From contig NC_083649.1 in assembly GCF_963576545.1 (NCBI RefSeq), forward strand, positions 10,173,146-10,237,145: a stretch of 64,000 nt of DNA. The letters are read 5' to 3'. Under the pieces are notes generated by a model. The model saw nothing but the letters and a program-made list of their open reading frames with translations. It had not been told where the DNA came from and made no database searches. The DNA comes from Limanda limanda (taxonomy: Eukaryota; Chordata; Actinopteri; Pleuronectiformes; Pleuronectidae). Below, one piece after another: positions 48,512 through 60,960 of the stretch. Both the position numbers and the translations under genes were made by a program. Each line of letters opens with the position of its first letter. The stretch's first letter is position 1.

Positions 48512-51500
48512 TCAAAGGTGGAGGCTGTTGGCGAGCCCCTCCAGCTGCTCCTCTCCCAGCCTCTGCTTCTCCTCCAGGTCCTTCTGCTGGATGAGCAGCG
48601 AGGCCTTGGTCTGGACAAACCGCCGGTAGTCCTGCAGCTGCTCGGCCGACAGCTGGCGCGACAGGAAGGTGGAGACCAGGTTCTCTCGGCGGTCCAGGTT
48701 ATCCTTCAGATCTTTGGCATCCTCCCTCTGCTTGCACAGCAGACGGTGGCGACTGTCCAGAGATTGCTGAATGGAGAGAGGAGAGATGAAAACTATAAAT
48801 CATCCCTGAGTTTCAATGATACTATTATTATATTACATTAGGGACAAAGACATACGTTAGACCTCACTGCTTACGAGTAGTTGTGTATGATATTTCAAAT
48901 ATTATCTGTATCCTACTTTTACAAGGACAGAGTATTAAGATATCTAATAAAAAAAACTTTATTTTCCAAGTGTCAGATTTGCCTTTTTTCTTTTAAAACA
49001 ATATATTTATTGAGTTTTACATATAAGAAACATACATTCAGACATTTATAAACATACAAACGTTTATGAACACCCCCAACCCACAATCAAACATTCAGGG
49101 TAAAGAAAAAGAGGCAGAAATTAAATAACTTAAATAAGATTAAATAAAATAATAAAAAAAAAAAAAAATTTCCAATCAATCAAATCAAAAGCCTAGATAA
49201 AATAACGTTCTCTTATTCATAATATTAGTTAGTTACAATTAATATTCATCCTATTAGGTGCTGCTATTTTATTCTGTTTCACTCATTCATTTCCACTTGG
49301 TTGCTTTCCAAAAATTGCATGAAGGTGTCCCATATTTCCTTGAATTTACTGTTTTTCCCTCTGACCAGATTTGCCTTTTTAACTGAAAGGTGATATGTCA
49401 CTCAAGCTGTAAAAGTTGTCCGATCATGTTTCAAACAGCCACAGGTCAGAAGGTGCAGTCTTTCCTTGTGTCAACAGAGGGCAGGGTAGATATAAATGCC
49501 ATCGAAACCAGGCTGCAGTTTCGGTGAGTCAGTGTAAATACCAGTGTTGCTGATAACAGCAGGAAAACAAATGAGCCCTCTAACAAGCCCTCAGTACGCA
49601 ACACGTTCAGCCGGGCTTTTCCAGATGGCCAAACCAACAAAGAGCCCTTTCAGGGGTAAATCTAGAAATCGAAGGCATCCATGCAAAACTAAATTGATGC
49701 TGAAAAATACTGGGATTCAGACGCAAACGGGATAATCAGAGATAATCACATTCACGATGATGTGTGAGGAAGAATAACAGACCTTAATGACTGATAGCAA
49801 AAATGATGTCTCTATATACTAAACCATTTAGAAACAAACTGCAATAAATGAATAATGGTCTCCAATTGTCTGATAAATCTTCAGGCTCAAACACAGATAA
49901 GCTAGTAATGGCCAATTAAACACCGATAAACCTGACAACGTGTTTTGAATTCCACACGGCAGGAAAACCTTGACTCCATTAAAGTCACCCTTCAACTTTT
50001 CCCAAGTGGCCTGTTTGCTGTTCTAAGGTAAACAGAAGGAGAGGATATCTGAGGGCATGGGAGCAGCCGCGCACTTCCAACGCTCATGATTGTTTTTCAG
50101 CGGAGTGTAATGAGCCGCACTCACTGGATCATATTACTCCACCAGGAGCACTCGCGGGCAGAATGCTTTTACTCTCATACAAACAAAAAACGTGCAAACA
50201 GCTTCAGGCATAAGAGGCAGGAGCATACACGTGCAGGGTCATAATCTGCAGAGCCTGCGGTGGTGCATTAGATTAGAGCATATCCGGAGGTGACCTTTAA
50301 CCCCAAATATCAGTCAAAGTATGTTTCACGTTCGGTCACAATCTGTGTGTTTGTACTGTGATAGACATTAACAGCTTGTGTGATATGAGCTGAGAATAAT
50401 CAGTGTTTTTGAGGACTGGCTGCTTAAATTGTGACAAGGATTATGTCAATGTGTTGTTCTTGAGCAGAATCTCAGGTTTTGGAAGGTCATTGAATGCAAC
50501 AATTATATATTAGGCTTATCCTTTAAGAGTCAGGGGGTGGAGCCAATCCCAAATGACATGTGGTGAGAGGCGATCACCCCTGTATCATTAACAGAGACGA
50601 TGACAAACAAACATTTGCATACACACTCACACCTTTAGTGGTTTCAGATACTCTAATTAACCTAATCCCTTTGTGGGAGGAAGCCAGAGAAAACCCACAC
50701 AGACATTGGGAGAACATGCAAACTCCACACAGAAAGGCCTCGGGATTCAAACCAGCAACATTTTCTGCACCACTGTGCTGCGCCCACAATCAAGCGTTTT
50801 GAAAACATCCACGATGGCAATTAACAACTATGCAACTTGATAAAATATGAAAGAATTAAATTATCCAAGGTGAGTTTAAGTTCTTACAAGCTATTTCTCA
50901 TTGCACACACAAATAAAAAGGAAAGAAAAATTCCAACAGACCATGAACTCTACTTGAACCCTTAAAAAAAAAAGAAAAGATGACCGGTCCCTCACCTTCT
51001 CCTCAGCATCGGTGTGCTGGTCCACGGTGCTCAGGGCGTTCTGCACCCTGGCCAGCCGGGCCGAGAGGCACAGCAGCAGGCTCACCACCCTCTCCAGGTC
51101 TCCTATGAACAGGTTGTACCTCTCCAGCTCCACGGGCAGACAGCGTTCACGGACCAGTACCTCCAGCGTCTCCCCACAGGCCGTGTTCTCCTGGATCTCT
51201 GCCTGGAGGGCGCCGCGGGCCTCCTCCAGCGAACGCAGACGCTCCTCAATACAAGACACTATTTGATGCTGTGAATTCAAGCAGAGAGGAGACATGTGAG
51301 GGATTTAAGATAATGGTCCTATAACACATTGATAAATTTAAATACTAAATCATCGTTTTAGATTCCAGGCGAAACATTTAAAATATTTACTTAACATTTG
51401 CTGTTCAGGACAGTCAGGAAAAAGGAGGAGATGATTTGCTAAGCCAAACATTGGACAAGTGGGAGACAGTGATAAGAGGCAGCCGGTACGTCATGTGATA

Positions 51501-54500
51501 AGAGACACAGCTATCTCTGAGTCCACTTAAGGCCAAATAGCATCCAGATGGTATGAGCCAAGTTTGTGTAAAAAAAAGAACTGAAGTGTAGTTTAATGTT
51601 TTGTCAGTCCTGCTGCCCTGTTTGATTTGTCGTCGTCTTGCCTGTGCCTGCAGCAAAGCAGAGACTATTTTACAGTATATTGCCTCTTATTAGTAAAAAT
51701 ACACACTAATGTTGTTTTGTGAAACATACTCCTGACCACCCAGTGTAGTTGCAGAAATTATAATTACCTTCTTCTCAGTGATGTCACTTTTGCTCTGCAG
51801 GTCTTCACACTGAGGTTTGTGGTCGTCAGTAGCAGAAAGACAATTGGACGATTCAGCTCCTTGGACCACTTCAGCACTGGAGAAACAAAGACATGTTCAG
51901 GTCAGGATAACTTTCAGGTACTCTGATGTAGAACTCGACCGACTATTGGACTATTGGACTTTCACAGACATATCGGTATCTGCAGTTAATATATGATAAT
52001 ATATGAATACAAATACAATATTTTACTTTACAGAATAAAACATGCAGAAAAGAGTATGTTTATATTTAAACAATTATAGGCAAATTATTTCAGTATCAGA
52101 AACTATTTACTTCCTAATATGGGCATCGGTCCCCAAACATCACTAACAGTCAAGCTCTACTGACTGTTATAACAAATAATTCCTGTTATCACAATACATA
52201 ACACGCTCAAAGGTAGTTCTTGTTTCGCCTGCGCCACTTATACAGTCGTACCTTCACACGCACTGGACTTTGAGCAAGACCCAGGTGGTATTTACTGATG
52301 CATTTGCACATTCTTCGTGTATCTGAAGTGTGCTTACACTGGCAGAAATCTGAGTGCTTGTACAGCAGCAAGCACATATCCAGGTCTGTCTACACATGTG
52401 ATTCAACAAAAAGGTAACACAGCACTGGTGGAGCTCTGGACTTTCACTAGTATTACATTTATGGAGGACCATTAAACTAAGAGTCCTAATCTACCTAGCT
52501 GCAACAGCACCAAGTCAACTTTAAAATAGTATGAAAGGTGTGAATGAAATGAGTTATTATTTCCATCTACTGTACATATAAATGTATAAACAGAACAAGA
52601 TAAAGGAGATAAATGTTGCTTTGGGAAATTTGGTTGGTCCTCTTCTCTACATCTGGCAGTAAAATGCTCTCAACAGACCACTCAGAGTTTATGTACAGTA
52701 TGACTGCCACCGCTGCTGTAATATTCCAGGACATTAACGTTTACCTCTCTGCAGCTCCCCTCTGCTCTTGTTTCTTTTTGTAGTGCTCCTCCATCAGAAG
52801 CGTGTCCTCCGACAGCAGCTGCTCCATCAGCATCAACGCTGTCTTACGATTGGACAGTGGGTAGAGGACCGTGGCCAGAGACTGGTCTGCGTTGACCACT
52901 GCTACTACAAGCTCCTCCCACCGAGGTTTCTTACTGGGCTCCTCCAGGCTCTTTGTCTCTCCCTCCGGCGCTCCCCCCTCCTCCAGCTCCTGGTTTTCTC
53001 CTGACTTCTCATCCTCCGTTTCTGTATTTTCCTCCTCTTCCGACCGCTGAGTGACGTCGGCATCGGAGACGGAGGTGCAGGGAGACACAGAGGTCTCGCT
53101 TGTCTGCGTTTGAGGAGCCGGGCAGGTGGACTCGTCCTCAAAAACGCTGTCTGTCAGCAGCACATCCTGGACTTCCTCTTTGATCTGTTCCTCTGGAGGC
53201 AGGATCCACAGCGACGGATCCGTGGTGACGCCGCAGCTCAGAGACACTTCGTGATTTGAATTGGGTTTTTGGGTGTCACTGCTTTGTTCATCCACTGACT
53301 CCTCTCTCTCTGATCCAGTCACAGAAGGAGAAGTCCTGACTCGACTGGAAGTTAAACAAAATTACGATTAAGAATCACATAAGAGCAAAATCATATTTGC
53401 AGAATCACAAAAACTTGGCAAAGTTCCTTTAAGCCCAGTGTGTTGCATGAAGGTTGAAGGTTGTCTGCAGTGATATGAGGTTTAATCTTACCTGTAGCCA
53501 GGTTTATTTTCACAAGGAACCTTTGTCTGGGTAGGGGTGGACGAGGTGGATTTGATTTCCCCCTCTCTGGTCTCTAAACCTCTGGGAGATGGTGGATTAG
53601 ATGAAGTCTCACTGGGCGGTCTGATGGACCTGAACTCATCTGTGACCGGGCCGAGAGATCCTGGAGATCCAGAGTGAACCCTGACCCTGGAAGAGGAGCA
53701 GGACGCTGGGGAGGTGGATCTACTCGAGTTGCTTGTTACTAATGTTGTGTTCTCCCCCGGTTCTGAGCTCTGACTCATCTGGGACCTTTTCTGGGTTTGG
53801 TTATGTATCTGTCCCTGAGCGTTCTTCTGACCAATAATCTCTGGTTCTTTTCCTGCCTGCTCTGGTAGATATTGTTTCTTCCTCCCGCTTTCCAATCGCT
53901 GGGCTTCTTTGACTTCAGCAATAAATGAAAAACTCCTCTTGTCTACTTCTGGGCCTCCGGGTCCAGTCGATTGTCTCCACAGTTGATCCAGCTGCTCAGA
54001 ACTTTTACTCAAGGCTGAGGGTCTTGTTAATCTTAAAGCCCCAAGCTCTTCCATAGACTTCCCCCTCTGTGCAACCACACGGGCAGACGGCTGGCTCTCT
54101 GAGACGGGCTTTACTGAGGGATTCTCAGTGGTATTTTTCTGTGGACTGAAATATACATAAATTGTCAAATGTGAGGAATACAACATGCGACTCATACACA
54201 CTATGATTAATTCAGAACAGGAAAACCATAGAAACAGGCACATTTCTTTCATATATTCCTTGAGGGCAAAAACAAATACACCAAGCACCAACAAATCCCA
54301 TAGTTTTGAGAAATAGAACAATTACTTAAAGATGTTTGAGTCAATGATTCTTCTGTTGGAGCTCAGGCATAAATCTTTTGACAGGAATGCTGCTTTGCTG
54401 GAGCAGGTGGGTGTTAAATTTCCACTGCCACAGTGGATCAAGCTGAGATTTATAGTTTGTGCCACAGTGCACACATCACTGACCTAATACTCTTCTGACC

Positions 54501-57500
54501 TAAAACCACTAAAAATGTCCCAACATGTCTGCAGCGCTGGTACATACCTACAGGTTTCCATAGTATTAACTGGTAATGGATCCTTTTCGTAGTTGTGTGC
54601 CTGCAGAATCAGAGGAGGAACAAAAGGGTACATGTTTAAGTTAAATGTTAAAGATTTTCCTCTGAGCTCAATAGCAGATAATGTGGAAGCCAAACATGGG
54701 TCAAAAAAGTACTAGATTAAATAATTCTCACATTAATGTCATTTAGGATAAGCGATAAAAGTTAACAGTTATTTTTGACTAATATCTACCACTGTCTGGA
54801 AATGACATACCTGAAATGCATGTGGTGTGGATGTCGATCTGTTCCTGCAGAAACTCAGAGGATCTGGCTGGTCCAAGAGACTCTCCACTGAGGCAGACCT
54901 CCCCTGATATGGACCTTGACTCTCCCTCCATCTTGGCTGATTCGACGGGACAGTGTATTGGCCTGAACAAGACTGTGCTGAGAAGAACTGTGCATACCTG
55001 TTGAACGAAAATCAAAACAGAATAGTCAAAATGTCTGATCTAATGCAAACAAAAACAAAAACTGTATTAAAAAAGAATTATTGCTCTGTGTCTTTGTTAC
55101 CTTGCAGAGCTGGTGGAGGAATCAAGGATGCGGCCTGCAGAGTGGGGTCTATGGGGCTTCTTCTTTGTATTTTTTACTTCATGATTTCCTGATAGAGGCC
55201 TGGGACCCCAGTCAAATGGTTTCTCTCCAAGTGAGTGCCTATGTCTGGAAGGTGGTAACTGAGGCGCTGGCTGCTGTGGCTCAGCCACTTTCTGGCCCGT
55301 CTTACGTTCCATGTACTCCACTAGGGCCTTTTGTTGCATATGCTTAAGGTTTGTCTTTGAGGTGCTGGAGGCTGAAAGTGCTCGACCTCTCGTCTCAAAC
55401 ATCTTCCTACGGGCTGCAACCAGCCCCAGCTCTCCTTGCTGCTCAAGTTCCTCTTCTTCACATTCAGATGCAAACACGTTGTCATTCTCGTTGCCGAAGG
55501 AGCGACACGTAGAGTGGCTGGGGGTGCTGCCGAGCTGGTGGAGTTTCTCTGGTTCAGAGAAGCACATCTTCTTCTGCTCGGGAGTCAGTCGCTTCCTGTA
55601 TCCGATGCGTCCCACCTGGGGCTGCGCCACATTTGCTGATCTGACATTTTCCTCTTCAGTCTCCTTGTCAATCTCCTTCTGATTCTGACTGACCTCTTCC
55701 ATCATACTCCCTCGCTCCGTCTCCTCAGAGTTCACCGACGGAGTGAGTGTGTCTGTGGACGTCTCAGAGTCCTGTGATGGGGTGAAAGAGTGAATCACTG
55801 TCGGCCTCAGCTCAGGTTTTTGCCTCATGCGGCTTGGCCATGACAACTGCAGGTCCCTCCGTTTAAATGAAGTCTCCCTCAAGACTTTAGACTGGGCATC
55901 CTTCAGCCTCTCTTTATAGTACTTTTTAAATGAGTCATCAAGAGTATTACAGGCAACAGAGATAACGTCTCCTCTGTCGTTCTTGCTTGTGTCACCTTGT
56001 GGAGGTCTCTCTTTGCTGTTTCCTAACATGTCTCCATGATCAGTTTTGTTTCGAATCTCCTCCCTGCCTTTTATAATGATATCAGCATCCTTCTTGGGCT
56101 GTAACGCTGCCCTGTTAGCTTCAGTGAGTTGATAGAGAAGCGGGGTCGTTTCTTTGTTTATCCTCTGGCTGGCTAAATCCCCCAAAGGCTGCCGTTTACC
56201 TCTCTTTGCCTGTTCCTCTCTCTTATGATTGGGCTGTTCATTGCTTAATAATGAGGTTCCCTCCTTCATTTGCGTTAATGAATGTGGCAGGCAGTTTCTG
56301 TCAGGTCCACAGTAGAAGATAGGGTTGTTGGCAGTGTGGCGTCCGATATCTCGACTCTGGATAATTTCGTTTTCTTCTAAGGCATCAAGGCTTCGTGAGG
56401 ACTGCGTTGAGATGAAAGATGGTCTGTGATTCTCCTGATCCTGACTCCTGGAAGACAGGTCTTTGCCCTGGGACACAGAAGTGAAAACCTCGCCCTCATC
56501 TGGAATCGTACCGCTGGATGTGCGAGAACTCTCTTGGAGCGGTCTAAACAATTTATCCATAGTGCTGTGGCTTCTTTCGTCCTCTCTCATCCGGTGGTTC
56601 TCCACCACAGTAGAGCTCTCACTCCCAGCGTCAGATCCGCACACAGATGATGAATTTGTCCTCATCCCAGAGTCAGACAGCTTACACACTCCTGTGACAA
56701 AGTAGAACTGACCCTTGTGTTGGATGCTGCTGTTGATGAAACTCTGACTAGGGTTCCAGGGGCTGGCGGCTCTGGTCGGCTCTGACCCGAGCCAATCATT
56801 AGCTGAGTGCACCCTTTTGCGCTGACACTCCAAAATGCTACTGCTTCCACTGGACTTGTGATAATCTCCATTGCATCCACCACTGGTTGAGAAATGTCTG
56901 GGTTTCAGGTGCTCAGACTGGCTTGTGCCTCGGGGTGGTGATCCACTGAGGATGTTTTTCGATTTCTGCTGCTCAGACGCAGCATTGTTATCCATAAGGG
57001 AAGGGTATTCTGGGTTCAATGGAGCCCTGGTCTGATCGTGAGACTGTCGCTGTGTGCGGTAACCTGATGGTTGCTGGGCCTGAGGCTGCTGGCGTTCAGA
57101 GCCCCTCCAAACTGAATACACTGGGTCCAAATTGAAGCTCGAGTTGCCTGTATCTGTGTAAGGCTTCTCAGGGCTTCGGGCGTTCAGACCATGGAGTCGA
57201 TTGTAGGATCGGGGCTGTTGTTGAGGCTGTGGTTGAAACTCAGTACCGTGGTGGTGGACCCTGCTGTTCTCCAAGTTTTTGGTGGCTATGAAACTATCCA
57301 GGCGTGCTGGGACTGGAGGAGGGTGGACTGGAGGGTAAGAACTTTGGGAAGGAGCCCCCAAAGGCACCTCCTGTTTAGAGAGCACCTTGTTGTTGTTGTT
57401 ATGGAAACTGACATTGCCATTGTGGTGGTTTACATTGGTGTTGGTGTTGTTACGATAGTGCTGAGAGATAGCTTCCACAGAGCGATAGAGCTGGTCCATG

Positions 57501-57805
57501 GTCTTTGAATCCGACTGCACAGCCTGTGTGGGGTGGTAGATGGACTTTACATACTTGAGATCAGCATAGTGGCTGAAGGAGCTGGACTGCAGGTCATCTG
57601 GTAGGAAGGGTGAAGGGTAGTCTGGGGCAGTGGACCCACCAGAGAAGGAGCTGTAGGCGGAGTCTCCTTTGCCGTGTTGGTGGTGGGCTAGCTGTTCGAC
57701 GATGCTGATGTTGGACTTGGCTGGGGAGAGCCGGCTGACGGGCAGGCTCAGAGTATGCAGGTCCACGTTGCTCATTCTCTCAAAGTGGAAGTTGTAGGAA
57801 TCCAT
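48512..57805 (-). CDS. shroom1: Shroom family actin-binding protein, SHROOM1/Apx type, 8 coding exons, 1611 aa
   Basis: Exons in coding order: 57805-55101, 54997-54811, 54600-54548, 54145-53492, 53344-52745, 51876-51768, 51268-50996, 48766-48512. All are GT-AG and in phase. No PDZ domain is present. The start gives [20 protein letters not shown], followed by [11 protein letters not shown], also found near the SHROOM1 N-terminus. A proline-rich [12 protein letters not shown] motif lies near 160-170. ASD1 (about 725-845) has [20 protein letters not shown] and [16 protein letters not shown]2 (about 1340-1611) starts [11 protein letters not shown] and continues as a coiled coil to DNLDRRE and [13 protein letters not shown] near the C-terminus. 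In the family ASD1 binds F-actin and ASD2 recruits Rho kinase to contract apical junctions. The middle is low-complexity (Gln, Ser, acidic). It is longer than mammalian SHROOM1. The absence of PDZ and the SOWAHA neighbour support shroom1 over shroom3. Confidence 0.93.
48989..49365 (-). mobile_element. 5'-truncated LINE (L1-like) insertion in shroom1 intron
   Basis: The segment is flanked by a 15-bp direct repeat CAGATTTGCCTTTTT (48974-48988 and 49366-49380), a target-site duplication. On the minus strand it begins with about 25 codons including [14 protein letters not shown] and a TGA stop, which resembles the C-terminus of a teleost L1-type ORF2. It continues with an A-rich untranslated part and ends in a short A-rich tail with CAATAAATATATTG. 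It is too short to be active. Confidence 0.7.
50600..50790 (-). repeat. Dispersed teleost-type repeat, minus orientation
   Basis: GTGGGAGGAAGCCAGAGAAA, CCACACAGACATTGGGAGAA and CATGCAAACTCCACACAGAA follow one another. This series is highly repeated in teleost genomes (from memory) and is the reverse orientation of the copy near 24650-24766. It lies in the shroom1 intron between exons 7 and 8; boundaries are approximate. Confidence 0.6.
51929..52159. mobile_element. MITE-like inverted-repeat element (copy 2), shroom1 intron
   Basis: The left end TAGAACTCGACCGACTA and right end CAAGCTCTAC are partly inverted. The inside holds CATATCGGTATCTGCAGTTA and GGCATCGGTCCCC. Size and ends match the copy at 28257-28483. 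It lies in the intron between shroom1 exons 5 and 6. Confidence 0.5.
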
Positions 57806-58027
57806 GGAGGACCGGGGCAGACGGCAAGAAGGAAAGGGCAGGGTCTGCGAATATGCCGTGCGTGTATGTGCGCTGATGCATGTGTGTGCCTTGTGGGGGA
57901 AACTGAGGGAAATTACCACCAACACATGTGCAGCAGGTTGTCAGTCACCCTTGTCTCTAATTAGGTCATTTTCCTGCTTCCTTTTGGTTTTATTCAAAGC
58001 CTCTTGGGATAGTTTGCTCAGTGGATC
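57806..58027 (-). other. shroom1: 5' UTR part of the first coding exon of shroom1
   Basis: On the minus strand a strong acceptor (TTTTCTCCTTTAG|GATCC) begins the exon at 58027, 222 bases before the ATG. The leader contains several upstream ATGs. One at 57881 opens a 34-codon frame that overlaps the main start and ends at 57780. A second acceptor-like site (TTTCCCTCAG) near 57910 might shorten the leader. Confidence 0.5.
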
Positions 58028-60427
58028 CTAAAGGAGAAAACAAAAACACAGCACAGACGGATTATCAGCCTGAAAACCTAACCATGGACTCAAACTACAA
58101 ACAACCAACTGCTCAAGAGTGAAATGGTTTCACTCAATATGTATTAAAACAGCATTTGAGGGGGAAACGGAAGTTTTAGCTCCTGACCAATACTCAATCT
58201 ACCACATGGTTTTGACTTTGTTTGCATCAAATTGTCAGGTTGGAACTTTCACTTGGTTGATGACACACTCAGCTATACTCCCAAACCTTATCTACACTGA
58301 TTAATGGCTGCATCAGGTACCTGAAAGTGAAAAGGTTTTTTTGCAGGGAGTTTCCTGCTGAAACTATTAAGGTGCCAGAAGACAGTAATTCACCAGGGTG
58401 GAATCTGATACTGGCATTTCTAGGTCACATTCCTTGAGTGAACATTTTTGTTCACTTTTGATCCATTTATAAAAATTAAGAACTAAGATTTCAAATATGT
58501 CCTTTTCATTCTTTTGGTATTTAACCTTCTTGATCAACACAATTCACATATTTGTATTTAAAAGCAAAAGATTATTTTTAAAGCTTTAAAGTTGTCAGAC
58601 TGGATGATTTAGAGCAAAACGATGTTTGACATGTCTGTGTCAAAATAGTAAATTAAACCCACTGAATGTAAGGAATTTTAAGTATAAACCCTTTGTACTG
58701 CCAGAAATACTCCTGTCGCCTTTAAACGCCATCACCTCCTCTTATATTATAAAGTCAACACTAAAATCTTCATGTGAGCAAGATATAAAGTTTTATGTTC
58801 TTTTTTTCTGTTTCATGGCTGACACAGTTTATTGCTGCTCAGTTTTGTGGGTCAGTTCAGTTTACCACCTGCTGAAAGAGTCTGTCGTTTTGCATCAACA
58901 GGGTCTCTAATTAAGGGCCCTGAGGTTCCTGGTGCACGTTGCAGTGCACACATGGAAAAATGTCAGGAATTCCATATTGATCTACAGAAATATGTGAAGA
59001 TTAGTCATGTGACAGATGTATAATGCCTTGTTATACAGCTCTGCTCATTATTCTTGGGCTATTTAAATAGTTGTATTATTTCCCCTTAAATGCAACAAGG
59101 GAAGATTTAACATTCTTTTAACTATACTAGCAATAATTATGTTGTCCTTTGCATATAAACCTATTGATTTCCAACCCCGACACAGTCAAGCAAATAAAAC
59201 CCATGAGATATTTGCAGATAACACATGATCAATAATCTTTGGGTCTTTAAAATGGATTTGCTGAAGAATGCATATTGTACATGGCATTCATTTAGACTGG
59301 GATACATGGATACATCTTTTAATGACCAGAAACTAGTTAACACCAGGACTGATTGCCGTCTACATCTGATCTCTTCATAAGAATAAAAGCAGATTTTTCC
59401 TATTTCCCTGTAAAAATACTATATCTTTAATTAGATTTAAGGTATAACATTCCCGTAGTCCGGTAATACATGGAGACCTAATCATCATCCGTTATCCTGA
59501 AAACTCCAGTCATCTCCAATGAGCCCCAGCAGGTTAATGACAGGTTCAGGTTTTTACTGTGGACTTATGACTGGCCAAATAGCCTCTCTCTGCCTTGACC
59601 TGCATACCTTTCATTGTCCTCAAACTGAAGCTACATACCTGTCATGCACACAGGAAGGTCAGTGTTGCCAATAAAACAAAGACGACCCAACCAGTTCATC
59701 AACTCTGCCACCACAGTATGAACACTTGGCCTCTGCATTGATGGGAAAGTACAAGAAATATTGTCCACATTGTGCCTCTTTTCCTTTTCGTTTTTTACCA
59801 ACTAATAACAAATCTTACCAGCAAAGACACAAATCCTCTAGTGTACAACAACTTAACAAATTAAACCGACAACTGAAGACTCCCCATAATTATTGCCAAG
59901 TTTGTTGGCTGAGCTGAAAAACCTGAATCAAAGATGATCCTAGGTGGTCGTTTTGCATACGCACAAAACCCACCTCCCAAGAGCCTTTCAAACTACAGTA
60001 TTAAGAGGGATTCCATGTGATTATGAAGGGTCTTCTGATCTGTGGTGTGTCCCAGTGTGTCTGTGTGTGGTTTCCAGCCCTCCTCTTCCCTCTGCGAAAA
60101 GAGAGGGGCTCTCAAACAGGGGATCGCTCAAGTGGAAGTGATGGAGGGGACAGGCAGTGACAAAATGTACAGAGGGGAGGGAGGGAGGAAGGGAGGGAGG
60201 GTGAGGCAGAGGGTGACCGGCCCAGACAAATACCCTCACACGCAAACCACAACAAGAGACAAGAGAAGTGAACAATGACAGGAGGAAAGCTGAACACAAA
60301 GTAGGGAGACTGGATCAACAGTCACACCAGCAAGGCAGACTGGAAACCACTTGGTGATCAGTGATCAGACTGGTTTGCTTGAAAGGCTACGAACTTTAAG
60401 TAAAGAGCAAGCAAAGAAAAAACTCAC
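58028..60427 (-). other. Predicted shroom1 intron 1
   Basis: AT-rich sequence with no recognisable coding exon on either strand, and no PDZ-encoding exon that would point to a longer Shroom isoform. A purine-rich GGGAGGGAGGAAGGG tract lies near 60175-60200. Confidence 0.5.
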
Positions 60428-60650
60428 CCAAACTTTGAGGCTAAGCTGTTGACCTTCCTAAGTTCTGTCTGAGACCGAAATACGCTTTCCAAGTTTCAAC
60501 TTCAGTCAAGTTTATCCAAATGATTTCCACCCTCGTTTCTCATTCAGAATATCTTTCTGCCTCTGAAGAGGGGACCAGACCAAGTAACCAGGAGAGCCTG
60601 ATATTAGAGGGAAGACTTCCAGTGAGTCCCTTCTCCCCCCACTAAGACCC
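60428..60650 (-). other. shroom1: Predicted untranslated first exon of shroom1
   Basis: On the minus strand a consensus donor CAAAGTTTGG|GTGAGTT ends an exon at 60428. It would join the acceptor at 58027 across a 2.4-kb intron. The 5' end near 60650 is a guess from the promoter motifs just upstream. Confidence 0.35.
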
Positions 60651-60787
60651 AAGGCTGCATAGCGGGACCCGCTGATTGGCCAGCCTATGACGTCCGGCTC
60701 TCTGATGCACAATGAGCGCAGCGGAGGGAATATTTCACTGCTGCAGATAGCTGGTAGTGCTGCCGGCAGCCTGAACAACAGAGAGAG

Positions 60788-60829
<42 letters not shown>

Positions 60830-60960
60830 GAGAGAGTGAGAGAGAAAGAGAGAGAGAGAGAGAGAAAAAAGAGGCCTCGCATTCCTGGCTGGCTTCAAAG
60901 ACGGAGCAGAGCCCAGGCGCCATTCATTCCCAAGGCCCTGAGCCCGGCACATGGAGACTG
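60650..60960 (-). promoter_or_regulatory. shroom1: Candidate shroom1 promoter with CCAAT box, CRE-like site and (GA)n tract
   Basis: On the minus strand GGCCAATCAGCGGG gives a CCAAT box (about 60670-60682), close to a CRE-like TGACGTCC on the + strand (60688-60695). A (GA)n/(TC)n tract of about 80 bp lies further upstream (60780-60866). GC content is higher than the surroundings. Purine/pyrimidine tracts of this type are frequent in core promoters. Confidence 0.4.
60780..60866. repeat. (GA)n low-complexity tract
   Basis: Imperfect AG/GA repeat of about 85 bp just upstream of the candidate shroom1 promoter. Confidence 0.9.

Noticed and set aside
57806..57925. ATG at 57925 as the shroom1 start (40 extra residues)
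   Set aside because: The extra residues are Pro/Cys/His-rich and unlike any Shroom N-terminus, while residues after the ATG at 57805 carry the conserved start. The upstream one is kept only as leader.
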